Source: Oscillibacter sp. (GTDB lineage Bacteria > Bacillota > Clostridia > Oscillospirales > Oscillospiraceae). Taken from it: DNA of 11,830 nucleotides. Location of the stretch: contig DNFA01000065.1 in assembly GCA_003487665.1 (NCBI GenBank), forward strand, positions 1 to 11,830. Direction: 5' to 3'. Positions 1-7,245 of this stretch are shown in pieces (position 1 is the first letter of the stretch; each line of letters begins with the position of its first letter). Position numbers and translations under genes: made by a program. The notes under the pieces are model-generated. The model was given only the letters and a program-made list of their open reading frames with translations, made no database searches and had not been told where the DNA came from.

Positions 1-189
1 CAGCCAATTTCAGCTCGAATTTACTTTGGCAAAACTGCTTCGCACCGAAAAAGTGCGCGTCTTGTACAGAGCCGAGGCGCGTCGCCGCAGGCATACTGGA
101 TGTCTGTCAAGGCGGCGCAACGATGGGGCTGTGCAAAACGCGCCTTTTGCGGCGTATGTTTTCTTATGCCAGGCGGCCTAAGCCGTCTC
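1..189. other. Non-coding leader region with small hairpins
   Basis: No convincing gene is visible here. Frames that run through it lack a ribosome site and have gene-shadow composition. Three short inverted repeats can be seen: CGCAC/GTGCG (41-45 and 53-57), GGCG/CGCC (76-79 and 83-86) and GCAAAA/TTTTGC (133-138 and 145-150). Base composition is less GC-rich at the left end than in the genes to the right. It could be the tail of an upstream transcript, a structured RNA or a dispersed intergenic repeat; the window alone cannot decide. Confidence 0.4.
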
Positions 190-218
190 TTGCCTTTCCC
201 GCCCGCGTGTGGTATGAT
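190..218 (+). promoter_or_regulatory. Promoter of the EamA-family transporter gene
   Basis: A -35-like TTGCCT (190-195) and an extended -10 TGG-TATGAT (TATGAT at 213-218) are separated by 17 bases. The -10 lies 30 bases before the ATG at 249. The 13-mer CGTGTGGTATGAT (206-218) recurs exactly in the sigma-factor promoter at 11031-11043. Confidence 0.7.
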
Positions 219-248
219 AGCCGCGTTACACAGAAAGAGGTCGATACC

Positions 249-1181
249 ATGAATGAAAAGAAGATCCATATCCTTTCGCTGCTGGCGGCACTGACGTCGG
301 CGGTGATCTTCGGCATGAGCTTCATGTTCTCCAAGCTGGCGCTGGAGGTGGCGCAGCCCACGGTGCTGCTGGCCTTCCGGTTCGCGGTGGCGGTGGCGGC
401 CATGACGCTGGTCATCGCCGTGAACGCGCTGGTAGGAAAGCTGCGGGGGCGGAAGCTGTTCGCCTTCTCCCTGCGGGGCAAGCCGGTGTACAAGCTGATC
501 CTGCTGGGCATCGTGCAGCCGGTGGCATACTTCATTTTCGAAAACTACGGCATCCTGTACACGTCCTCCGCCGTGGCGGGCACCATCATCGCGGTGGTGC
601 CGGTGTGCTGCATCCTGATGGACGTGCTGGTGCTGCATGAAAAGGTCACCCGGCGGCAGGTGCTGTGCGCCGTGGGCGCGGTGGGCGGCGTGGCGCTGAT
701 CTCCGCCGGAGGCGCGGTGATGATCTCGGCGCTGGGACTGCTGTTCCTGCTTCTGACCATGCTCAGCGACACGGTGTATTACGGCATCAGCCACAGCGCC
801 GCCAAGGTGTTCACACCCTTTGAGATGACGTATGTGATGTTCCTGGTGGGCATGGCGGCGTTTATCCCGGCGGCGCTGTTCCAGACCGGCGGTCTGCACA
901 GTGAGCTGATCACCGTACCGGCGCAGAGCGGTCAGTTCTGGCTGGCGGTGGTGTATCTGGGCGTGCTGTCCTCCGGCGTGGCCTACGGCCTGCTGAACTT
1001 CGCCAACAGCCACCTGACGGTGTCGGAGTCCTCCCTGTTTTCCAACGTGACCACGGTGGTGTCGGTGCTGGCGGGCGTGATCCTGCTGAAGGAGCCCTTC
1101 AGCCTGTGGCAGATACTGGGCGTGGCCGTCATTCTGGTGTGCGTGTTCATCGCCAACGTATCCGCAAGCAGCGAAAAATAA
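249..1181 (+). CDS. EamA/DMT-superfamily transporter
   Basis: Predicted inner-membrane protein of 310 residues, the usual size for ten-helix drug/metabolite transporters of the EamA family. The protein is almost wholly hydrophobic, with short charged loops and two similar halves (about residues 10-155 and 165-305). Each half starts with a helix followed by a family-like segment (SFMFSKLAL near residue 25; ISHSAAKVF in the second half). The second half ends with the typical LLKEPFSLWQILGVAVIL stretch. The start at 249 is chosen because AAAGAGG (234-240) sits eight bases upstream. An in-frame ATG at 123 lies upstream of the promoter and was rejected. Members of this family export amino acids or other small metabolites; the substrate cannot be read from sequence. 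It appears to be transcribed alone, with a terminator four bases after the stop. Confidence 0.9.
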   Translation: MNEKKIHILSLLAALTSAVIFGMSFMFSKLALEVAQPTVLLAFRFAVAVAAMTLVIAVNALVGKLRGRKLFAFSLRGKPVYKLILLGIVQPVAYFIFENYGILYTSSAVAGTIIAVVPVCCILMDVLVLHEKVTRRQVLCAVGAVGGVALISAGGAVMISALGLLFLLLTMLSDTVYYGISHSAAKVFTPFEMTYVMFLVGMAAFIPAALFQTGGLHSELITVPAQSGQFWLAVVYLGVLSSGVAYGLLNFANSHLTVSESSLFSNVTTVVSVLAGVILLKEPFSLWQILGVAVILVCVFIANVSASSEK

Positions 1182-1184
1182 CGA

Positions 1185-1217
1185 ACAGCCCTGCGGCGAT
1201 GCCGCAGGGCTGTTTGC
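1185..1217. terminator. Bidirectional terminator between convergent genes
   Basis: A perfect 13-base inverted repeat, ACAGCCCTGCGGC (1185-1197) and its complement (1201-1213), surrounds a three-base loop. A T-rich stretch follows on the plus strand (TTTGCTATCTT) and another on the minus strand (TTCGTTATTTTT). It lies between the stop of the EamA gene (1181) and the stop of the convergent deacylase gene (1217), so it probably ends both transcripts. Confidence 0.85.
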
Positions 1218-2800
1218 TATCTTCGGATAATGCGTCCGTTCTTTACGCCGGTGGGTCGGCCGTTCTCCACAGCCAATTGCCCGCCCACGAACACGGCGGT
1301 CATGCCCTCCGCCGTCCGGCAGGGCTGTTGGTAGGTGCCCCGCTCGGAAAGCACCGCCGGGTCGAACACGCACAGATCGGCGTCCGCGCCCACAGCGATA
1401 ACGCCCTTGCCGGGCAGACGCAGCGCCCGCGCCGGCTCCAGCGTCAGCTTGCGGATGCCCTCCTCCAGAGAGAGAACGCCCTTCTCCCTCACGAAGTGCT
1501 GCAAAAGCCGCGCGCAGCTGCCGTACACCCGGGGATGGAACATACCCTCGGTGGGGTAGGTGGCATCGGAGATCAGGCAGCTGAGAGGGCTGCGCAGAAT
1601 GGCGGCAATGTCCTCCTCCGCGGCCATGAAGTCGATCATGGTCACCTGACAGTGTTCCCGGATCAGCAGGTCGCAGCAGCTGTCCAGCGGAGACTTGTGC
1701 TCCATGGCGGCCTCCTCCGCAATGCTCTTGCCCAGAAATTGCTCGTCCTCCGGACAGTGGATGCTGCTGAGGAAGATGCCGTCCCAGCCGGCCAGCTTTG
1801 CGATGTCGTCGAAGCCGTCGCCGGTTTCGATGCGGTGCGCCAGCGTCTGCCGCTGGGCGGGGTCAGCCAAGCGGCGCACCACCGCGTCCATGCCGCCCTC
1901 CAGAAACTCCGGCGGCAGAATGTGCAGCAGCTGGGTGGAGCCGGCGGTGTAGGGGTACACGTCGCAGCCCACGTCCATGCCCTCGTCCTTGGCCCTTTGC
2001 AGCATGGACAGCGCCTGCGGGATCTTTTTGCCCCAGTTGTCCCGCCCCATGGCCTTCAGATGGCTGATGTGCAGGGGGATGCGCAGCTCCCGCGCCACAA
2101 GGAGCATCTCCTCCACGGACTGGCACACGCCGCCGCCCTCCTGCCGCATGTGGACGGTCAGAGGGATGTTCTGCCCCGCCAGGGGTTCCAGCGCGCGGAT
2201 CAGCTCGCGGGTGGTATAGAAGCACTCCGGGGCGTAGCCCAGACCCAGCGACACGCCCAGCGCGCCGTCGGCCAGCGCCCGCTCCAGCTGCCGGTGCAGG
2301 GCGCGGTAGTGCCCGTCGGCCAAGTGCTCCAGCTCGTACCCGGCCACGTCTGCCCGGAGGACGCCGGCGCCGGCCAGCATGCCCACGTTCACCGGCAGAG
2401 CGGGCAGGCAGGCGAAATAGCCCGCCAGCGTGTCCGTCACCAGCTCCGGCGGGATGGCGCCGGTGATGGGACGCAGATAGTCCCGGATGGCGTCCCCATG
2501 CGCCCCGCCGAAGGGCGCGGCGCTGAGACCGCAGTTGCCGTTGACGATGGTGGTCAGCCCCTGACACAGCTCCGCCGCGCCGAAGCCGGGGCGCAGCAGC
2601 GCCGCGTCCGCGTGGCGGTGGATGTCGATAAAGCCGGGGGTGACGGTCTTGCCGGACGCGTCCCACACCTGCGCGGCATCTGCGCCCCGCAGGTCGCCCA
2701 CGGCGGCGATCCTCCCGCCGGACAGGGCGACATCGGCGGCAAAGGCCGGGCGGCCTGTGCCGTCCGCCACAGAGCCGCCCCGGATAAGAATATCAAACAT
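1217..2800 (-). CDS. N-acyl-D-amino-acid deacylase (D-aminoacylase), amidohydrolase superfamily
   Basis: A cytoplasmic metal-dependent hydrolase of 527 residues, expected to remove the N-acyl group from N-acyl-D-amino acids. There is no signal peptide. The amidohydrolase HxH lies in GFIDIHRHAD (H61, H63). C90 in NGNCG matches the cysteine metal ligand known in D-aminoacylases. H217 (LTVHMRQEG), H247 (LHISHLKAMG) and D412 (LISDATYP) fit the other ligands and the catalytic aspartate. DVYPYTAGSTQL (280-291) is a family signature. The C-terminal beta-sandwich (GVIAVGADADLCVFDP) is complete, so the gene looks intact. The ATG at 2800 is preceded by AGGAAAGAGG and overlaps the histidine kinase stop by eight bases, which suggests translational coupling. 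A longer frame starting at 2965 lies inside the kinase gene and was rejected. Substrate could also be a D-amino-acid dipeptide or another N-substituted D-residue. Confidence 0.9.
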   Translation of the reverse strand: MFDILIRGGSVADGTGRPAFAADVALSGGRIAAVGDLRGADAAQVWDASGKTVTPGFIDIHRHADAALLRPGFGAAELCQGLTTIVNGNCGLSAAPFGGAHGDAIRDYLRPITGAIPPELVTDTLAGYFACLPALPVNVGMLAGAGVLRADVAGYELEHLADGHYRALHRQLERALADGALGVSLGLGYAPECFYTTRELIRALEPLAGQNIPLTVHMRQEGGGVCQSVEEMLLVARELRIPLHISHLKAMGRDNWGKKIPQALSMLQRAKDEGMDVGCDVYPYTAGSTQLLHILPPEFLEGGMDAVVRRLADPAQRQTLAHRIETGDGFDDIAKLAGWDGIFLSSIHCPEDEQFLGKSIAEEAAMEHKSPLDSCCDLLIREHCQVTMIDFMAAEEDIAAILRSPLSCLISDATYPTEGMFHPRVYGSCARLLQHFVREKGVLSLEEGIRKLTLEPARALRLPGKGVIAVGADADLCVFDPAVLSERGTYQQPCRTAEGMTAVFVGGQLAVENGRPTGVKNGRIIRR

Positions 2801-4016
2801 GGTCGGTGCCTCTTTCCTGTTTTCCCGCCGCCAGCGGCAGGGAGATGATAAACCGGGTGACGCCTCCGCCGCTTTCGCAGCGGATCGTGCCCCGGTGGGC
2901 GTCCACGATGGCCTTGGCGATGGCCAGTCCCAGGCCGAAGCTGCTGCCGTCGGTGCGGGCCTCATCGGCGCGGTAAAAGCGGTCGAAGATGTGGGGCAGC
3001 TTGTCCGCCGGGATGTCCTCGCCCCGGTTCGTCACAGTGAGCACGGCGCGGCTGCCCTGCCGCACGGCGTCCAGTTGGATGGGCGTGCCGGGCGCGGCGT
3101 ATTTCACGGCGTTGTCCAGCAGCACCGCCAGCGCCTGTCCCAGCCTGGCGCCGTCGCCCCGGGCGGACAGGCCGGGGGTGATGTCGTATTCCAGCAGATG
3201 CCCGGCTTCAAAGGCCACCGGCTCGAACCGCAAGGCGGCGGTAACAGCCATCTCGGACACGTCCGCCGTGGTATCCGGCAGGGTGCCCGCGCTCTTCTGG
3301 GCGCGGAACAGGGTGAGCATGTCCTCCACCAGCGAGCGCATGCGGCGGCTCTCCGCCTGAATGTTGTCGATATACGCCTCCTGCTCCGGCGCGGCGCTGC
3401 GCCGCAGCAGATCCGCCGAGGACAGGATCACCGTCAGGGGCGTTTTCAGCTCGTGGCTGGCGTCGGACAGGAATTGCTCCTGCTGCGCCCACGCCGCTCC
3501 CACCGGCTTTGTCACCACGCCGGACAGCAGATAGCTGCACAGGAACAGCACCACCAGCGCCACGCTTCCCACCAGCGAGCAGGCGCTCAGCAGCGTCCGC
3601 AGGGACGTGTATTCCAGATAGGTATCGGTAAAGGCGATGGCGGTGGTGGCATAGCCCGTCTGCCGCAGGTAGCGCAGGTGGTATTCGTCCAGCGTGCCGG
3701 AATCCGCCGTCCGGTGCAGGGCGGCGGTGACGATGTCCGCCAGCCGCGTCTCGTCGCTGAGGTCATAGTAGCTGTTGCCCGCCACGCGGACGGTGCCGCT
3801 GCCGTAGACCTCCGCCACGAAGCAGGGGATGCTGTCCACCCCCGGCTGGCTGATGCCGTAGTCCCCCTGCTCCAGCGCCTGATACAGCTGCTGCTGCACG
3901 TTCTTCCGGTAGTTGTCCCGGGAGATGAAGAACACGGCGGCGAACACCGCCAGCAGCACCAGCGAGATCAGCAGCATGTTGGTGGCCACCACCTTCCAGC
4001 GGAGATGGCGGATCAT
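2793..4016 (-). CDS. Sensor histidine kinase of a two-component system
   Basis: A membrane kinase of 407 residues that should phosphorylate the response regulator encoded just upstream. Order of parts: transmembrane helix 1 (about 9-31), an extracytoplasmic sensor of about 110 residues (33-142), transmembrane helix 2 (about 143-168), the HisKA dimerisation helix with the phospho-acceptor H188 in FLSDASHELKTPL, then the ATPase domain. The ATPase domain has an N box (LLDNAVKYA, N302), an F box (IFDRFYRADEAR, about 343-354) and a G box (FGLGLAIAKAIVDAH, 360-374). Only about 20 residues separate helix 2 from H188, so a normal HAMP linker is missing or very reduced. The sensor domain matches no family I can name. 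The ATG at 4016 overlaps the regulator stop in ATGA, with GGAGG just upstream. The upstream in-frame ATG at 4262 lies within the regulator gene and was rejected. Confidence 0.93.
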   Translation of the reverse strand: MIRHLRWKVVATNMLLISLVLLAVFAAVFFISRDNYRKNVQQQLYQALEQGDYGISQPGVDSIPCFVAEVYGSGTVRVAGNSYYDLSDETRLADIVTAALHRTADSGTLDEYHLRYLRQTGYATTAIAFTDTYLEYTSLRTLLSACSLVGSVALVVLFLCSYLLSGVVTKPVGAAWAQQEQFLSDASHELKTPLTVILSSADLLRRSAAPEQEAYIDNIQAESRRMRSLVEDMLTLFRAQKSAGTLPDTTADVSEMAVTAALRFEPVAFEAGHLLEYDITPGLSARGDGARLGQALAVLLDNAVKYAAPGTPIQLDAVRQGSRAVLTVTNRGEDIPADKLPHIFDRFYRADEARTDGSSFGLGLAIAKAIVDAHRGTIRCESGGGVTRFIISLPLAAGKQERGTDHV

Positions 4017-4696
4017 GCCTCCACCTCCAGGCAGTAGCCCACCATCCGCAGCGTCTTGATGCGGACGGCGGATTGCAGGTGCGTCAGCTTGCGGCGCAGG
4101 AAGGAGATATAGACCTCCACGTTGTTGTCCTCGGCGGCGGAGTCGTAGCCCCAGACCTTGAGGATCAGCTGCTCCTTGGAGACGATCTGGCTGCCGTTTT
4201 TCATCAGCAGCTCCATCAGGTCGTACTCCCGGCGGCTGAGGCGGACGCTGCGTCCGCCGCACTCCAGCAGGAACGTACCCATGTGCAGCGTCAGGTCGCC
4301 GAATACGGTGGTATCCGGGTCGGCGGACACGTCCTCCCCGCCCCGGCGCAGCAGCGACCGGATGCAGGCCAGCAGCTCCTCCGGCTCGAAGGGCTTGGTC
4401 AAGTAGTAGTCGGCTCCGGCGTCCAGACCGCGGACGCGGTCGTTCAGCTCGCTGCGGGCGGTGAGCATCAGCACCGGCAGGCGGCTGCCGCCCTGCCGCA
4501 GCTGCCGCAGGAGCGTGAAGCCGTCCATGCCGGGCAGCATGGCGTCCAGTACCAGCAGGTCGTAAATATCGCTGCGGGCATTGTCCAGCCCGGATATGCC
4601 GTCATAACACACGTCGGCGGTGTAGCCCTGCCGGTGCAGCAGCTCCTGCAGGGTACCGGCCAGCCGCTTTTCGTCCTCCACGATGAGTATGCGCAT
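4013..4696 (-). CDS. OmpR/PhoB-family response regulator
   Basis: A cytoplasmic DNA-binding response regulator of 227 residues, full length for this family. The receiver domain (1-115) has the acidic pair E7/D8 in IVEDE, the phosphorylated D51 in LVLDAMLPGMDG, T79 in MLTAR and K101 in LTKPFEP. The winged-helix output domain (about 128-225) ends with the typical IKTLRMVGYCLEV segment. LSRREYDLMELLM and EVYISFLRRKL are standard for PhoB-type output domains. AAAGGAGG lies six bases before the ATG at 4696. It overlaps the kinase gene by four bases and starts 39 bases after the DUF4340 stop, so all four genes are probably one transcript. Its targets are unknown; the inverted repeat at the head of the operon is one candidate site, though OmpR-type regulators usually bind direct repeats. 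Confidence 0.95.
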   Translation of the reverse strand: MRILIVEDEKRLAGTLQELLHRQGYTADVCYDGISGLDNARSDIYDLLVLDAMLPGMDGFTLLRQLRQGGSRLPVLMLTARSELNDRVRGLDAGADYYLTKPFEPEELLACIRSLLRRGGEDVSADPDTTVFGDLTLHMGTFLLECGGRSVRLSRREYDLMELLMKNGSQIVSKEQLILKVWGYDSAAEDNNVEVYISFLRRKLTHLQSAVRIKTLRMVGYCLEVEA

Positions 4697-4735
4697 GGCG
4701 CGCCTCCTTTGTTGATGTGAGTTTACGGCGCGGCC

Positions 4736-5647
4736 TTACAGCCCCGTCTCCGCGATGGTCAGCAGCTGCGCCAGAGATGCCTCCTCCATGCGGTAGATGG
4801 TCGTCTCGCCGTCCAGCGTCACATAGCGGCCGCCGTCGCCGGTGGGCAGACCCACGGCCAGCGTCAGCGCCTTGTCCGCGCCGGTATCGGAGAGATAATT
4901 CATGGCCAGCGTCAAGGCGCGCTCATCCAGCCCGCACACGGCGGCGGCGCCCTCCGCCGGGTGATAGTCCACGCAGGCGGTGACGGTCAGTGCGCCCAAC
5001 TCCTCCACCAGCGCGGCGGTCTGGGCGGTGACGTCCCGGTTGGCGCTGCGGCGGACGCCGTCTTCATCGGTGAGGAACGCCACGGTGCGCTCCGGCGTCA
5101 GGATGGTGACGCTGACCACCTGCTCCGGCGCGATCACCGGCAGCTGCGGCAGCACCGCCATATCGTAGATGCTGCGGCTGAGCAGCGCCTTGCTCTCGGC
5201 AGAGGCGTACAGCACCCGGCCGTCCGGCGTGAGGACGTACCAGCGGCCGTCGGTAGTCTCCTCGCCCACATAGTAGGTGGTATCCGCGCCGTCGGCGGTG
5301 ACGGTGATGTATTTGGCGGGCGTTTCCAGCCCGTAGACGGACAGCTCCTGCCCGTCGGTCACAGTCTCGCCGCCGTCCAGCGCCGCGGGCAGCGCCAGCA
5401 GCTCGTCCATAGCGCTCTGCTCCAGCGGGAAGGTGGGGTCGTCGTGCCAGATCCAGTTACCCTCCTCGTCCTTCTCAAAGCGCAGCGTCACGTCGCCGTC
5501 GCACAGGGTCAGGCCGGTGATGCCCTCCACCGGCACCGTCTGGGTGGCGGCGTCCTTCCGCTCCGGCTCCGTATTCTTATGGCCGCAGGCGGACAGCAAA
5601 AGCGTCAGCCCCAGCGCCAGCGCCGTCAGGCGCAGCAGTCGTTTCAT
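4736..5647 (-). CDS. DUF4340-domain lipoprotein
   Basis: A predicted lipoprotein of 303 residues exposed on the outer face of the membrane. Residues 2-20 form a signal peptide (positive KR, a run of leucines) ending in the lipobox LSAC with C21 as lipid anchor. Two similar halves follow (about 39-165 and 175-303). Each runs through a beta-rich segment, a helix, a YGL/CGL motif (VYGLETP at 104-110; VCGLDER at 237-243), then a G-rich strand hairpin ending in a YVxxxG-like stretch. This is the DUF4340 pattern. Two in-frame ATGs exist: 5647 is preferred because AGGAG lies about eight bases upstream, whereas the one at 5653 is only two bases from it. As first gene of an operon with a two-component system, it could sense or present a ligand to the kinase, but that is inference. 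DUF4340 proteins often accompany Gld-type ABC transporters; none is present here. Confidence 0.85.
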   Translation of the reverse strand: MKRLLRLTALALGLTLLLSACGHKNTEPERKDAATQTVPVEGITGLTLCDGDVTLRFEKDEEGNWIWHDDPTFPLEQSAMDELLALPAALDGGETVTDGQELSVYGLETPAKYITVTADGADTTYYVGEETTDGRWYVLTPDGRVLYASAESKALLSRSIYDMAVLPQLPVIAPEQVVSVTILTPERTVAFLTDEDGVRRSANRDVTAQTAALVEELGALTVTACVDYHPAEGAAAVCGLDERALTLAMNYLSDTGADKALTLAVGLPTGDGGRYVTLDGETTIYRMEEASLAQLLTIAETGL

Positions 5648-5681
5648 ACGCATATCTCCTTTTCGGGTAGTTCCGTATAGA

Positions 5682-5710
5682 AGTATAGCAACTTCCGGCG
5701 GAAAAGGAAA
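5682..5710 (-). promoter_or_regulatory. Promoter of the DUF4340/two-component/deacylase operon
   Basis: Read on the minus strand, an extended -10 TGC-TATACT (TATACT at 5687-5682) lies 17 bases from a weak -35, TTTCCT (5710-5705), inside the left arm of the inverted repeat. The -10 is 34 bases before the ATG at 5647. It is the mirror image of the mnmE promoter. Confidence 0.6.
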
Positions 5711-5741
5711 GAACATTTCGTAAATCTTTCCTTTTCCGCCG
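5696..5741. repeat. Perfect inverted repeat in the divergent promoter region
   Basis: The left arm 5696-5712 (CGGCGGAAAAGGAAAGA) and right arm 5725-5741 (its exact reverse complement) are 17 bases each, around a 12-base centre ACATTTCGTAAA. The left arm is almost all purine and the right almost all pyrimidine. Both predicted -35 elements sit within the arms and both -10 elements start nine bases beyond the arm ends. It lies upstream of both predicted transcription starts, so it should act as DNA (operator or binding site), not as a terminator. Confidence 0.85.
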
Positions 5742-5755
5742 CTGCGTGGTATACT
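5727..5755 (+). promoter_or_regulatory. Promoter of mnmE
   Basis: A weak -35, TTTCCT (5727-5732), is followed after 17 bases by an extended -10 TGG-TATACT (TATACT at 5750-5755). The start codon is 33 bases further on. The -35 element lies in the right arm of the inverted repeat. Confidence 0.65.
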
Positions 5756-5760
5756 GAGAA

Positions 5761-5780
5761 AAAATCACTTCCCAAGGAGG
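5761..5780 (+). promoter_or_regulatory. mnmE mRNA leader, shared with degV
   Basis: AAAATCACTTCCCAAGGAGG begins about where transcription should start (six bases after the -10) and ends in the ribosome site. The same sequence, with one C fewer, precedes degV at 7246-7264. See also the leader entry there. Confidence 0.5.
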
Positions 5781-5788
5781 GACGCTAT

Positions 5789-7156
5789 ATGTCCGAGACT
5801 ATCGCCGCCATCGCCACAGGGCAGCAGCCCTGTGCCATCGGGATCCTGCGGCTCAGCGGAGACGGTGTGTGCGCCGCGCTGGACGCGGTGTTCCGTGCCG
5901 GGAACGGCAAGCCCGCCGCCCAGCAGAGTCCCCGCGCCATGGTGCTGGGCGACCTGCTGGACGAGACGGGGCAGGTCATCGACAACGTGCTGTGCGTGCG
6001 CTTCCCCGCGCCCCACAGCTACACGGGCGAGGACTGCGCCGAGCTGCACTGCCACGGCAGCCCCATCGTGCTGGACGCGGGACTGCGGGCGCTGCTGGCC
6101 GCCGGCTGCCGGCAAGCCGGCGCCGGAGAGTTCACCAAGCGGGCGTTCCTCAACGGCCGGTTGGATCTCATTCAGGCGGAGAGCGTGGTGGATCTCATCG
6201 ACGCGGAGACGGCGGAGCAGGCGCACAACGCCGTGTGCCAGCTGGACGGCGCACTGAGCCGGACAGTGGCGCGCATTTACGACGGTCTGATGGATATGGC
6301 CGCCCGGTTCTATGCGGTGGTGGACTATCCGGACGAGGACATCGAGGACGTGCAGCGCGAGCAGATGCTGGACACCCTGCGCGCCGCGCAGAACGATCTG
6401 GAGACGCTGGTGGCGGGCTTCTCCCGCGGGCGGCTGATGAAGCTGGGCGTGCCCACGGTGCTGCTGGGCAAGCCCAACGCCGGGAAGTCCTCCCTGCTGA
6501 ACGCCCTGCTGGGCTACGACCGTGCCATCGTCACCGATATCGCCGGCACCACCCGGGACACGGTGGAGGAGAAGGTCAGCGTGGGCGGCGTGCTGCTGCG
6601 GCTCATCGACACGGCGGGCATTCGCTCCGGCGGCGACGCGGTGGAGGTGCTGGGCGTGGAGCGCAGCCGCGAAGCGGCGAAGCGGGCATCGCTGGCGGTG
6701 CTGGTGCTGGACGGCTCCCGGTCGCTGACGGCGGAGGACGAGGAGGCCATGGCGCTGGCGGAGGCCGCGCCCCACCTGATCGTGGCCGTGAACAAGAGCG
6801 ATCTTCCCCGGCGGCTGGATGTGGGGGCGCTGGCCGACCGGTTCGACAACGTGCTGTCCGTCTCCGCCGCCACCGGCGAGGGGCTGGACGCGCTGGCAGA
6901 GGCCATCGCTGCCCAGTTCCCGGCGGGCGAGACGGTGGGCGGCGCACTGCTGACCAACGCGCGGCAGGCGGACGCCGCCAACCGCGCCCTCAGCGCCGTG
7001 GCGGAGGCCCGGAGCGCCCTGCGCATCGGCATGACGGCGGACGTGGTGCTCACCGACTGCGAGGCGGCGTTGGAGGCGCTGGGCGAGCTGAACGGCAAGC
7101 GGGTGCGGGACGATCTGGTGGAGACGATCTTCTCCCGGTTCTGCGTGGGGAAATAG
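5789..7156 (+). CDS. mnmE: tRNA uridine-5-carboxymethylaminomethyl(34) synthesis GTPase MnmE
   Basis: Works with MnmG in the cytoplasm to build the carboxymethylaminomethyl group on wobble uridine 34 of certain tRNAs, using a folate cofactor and GTP hydrolysis. The protein is 455 residues, normal for the family. The folate-binding N-terminal domain spans about 1-120 (SYTGEDCAELHCHGSP at 77-92, GEFTKRAFLNGRLDL at 113-127). A helical domain is split by the inserted G domain (about 216-378). G motifs are GKPNAGKSS (227-235), TDIAGTTRD (249-257), DTAG (274-277) and NKSD (335-338). The C terminus FCVGK carries the conserved cysteine C452. AAGGAGG (5774-5780) is eight bases before the ATG. Unlike the common Clostridia arrangement, mnmG, rsmG, jag and yidC are not adjacent. 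No clear terminator follows. Confidence 0.97.
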   Translation: MSETIAAIATGQQPCAIGILRLSGDGVCAALDAVFRAGNGKPAAQQSPRAMVLGDLLDETGQVIDNVLCVRFPAPHSYTGEDCAELHCHGSPIVLDAGLRALLAAGCRQAGAGEFTKRAFLNGRLDLIQAESVVDLIDAETAEQAHNAVCQLDGALSRTVARIYDGLMDMAARFYAVVDYPDEDIEDVQREQMLDTLRAAQNDLETLVAGFSRGRLMKLGVPTVLLGKPNAGKSSLLNALLGYDRAIVTDIAGTTRDTVEEKVSVGGVLLRLIDTAGIRSGGDAVEVLGVERSREAAKRASLAVLVLDGSRSLTAEDEEAMALAEAAPHLIVAVNKSDLPRRLDVGALADRFDNVLSVSAATGEGLDALAEAIAAQFPAGETVGGALLTNARQADAANRALSAVAEARSALRIGMTADVVLTDCEAALEALGELNGKRVRDDLVETIFSRFCVGK

Positions 7157-7209
7157 GCAATACGGACGTATATTTCTGCTAATATCTCATATTATTTTCC
7201 ATTTGGCTC

Positions 7210-7238
7210 TTTTCTTGTGCCCTGTTCCGTGATATGAT
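7210..7238 (+). promoter_or_regulatory. Promoter of the degV-prmA operon
   Basis: Extended -10 TGA-TATGAT (TATGAT at 7233-7238), 17 bases after a weak -35 TTTTCT (7210-7215), in an AT-rich stretch between mnmE and degV. The -10 ends 33 bases before the ATG at 7272, the same spacing as for mnmE. Confidence 0.6.
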
Positions 7239-7245
7239 AACGGGG

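Noticed and set aside
21..1373. Long open frame on the minus strand opposite the EamA gene
   Set aside because: It is rich in H, Q, R and G with no family motif and no ribosome site. It runs across the promoter, the transporter gene and the terminator, so it is a shadow caused by high GC.
1106..4037. Long plus-strand open frames (1106-2848 and 2622-4037) opposite the deacylase and kinase genes
   Set aside because: Biased H/Q/R/A composition without motifs. The minus-strand frames contain complete catalytic motifs of known families.
5696..5741. Inverted repeat read as a terminator
   Set aside because: It lies upstream of two divergent promoters, with no transcript expected to cross it in either direction.
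5765..6775. Minus-strand open frame opposite mnmE
   Set aside because: The plus strand encodes a full MnmE with all G motifs. The opposite frame has only low-complexity composition.
7160..7171. ATACG/CGTAT palindrome after mnmE as a terminator
   Set aside because: Only five base pairs with a two-base loop and no T run, so it is unlikely to stop transcription.
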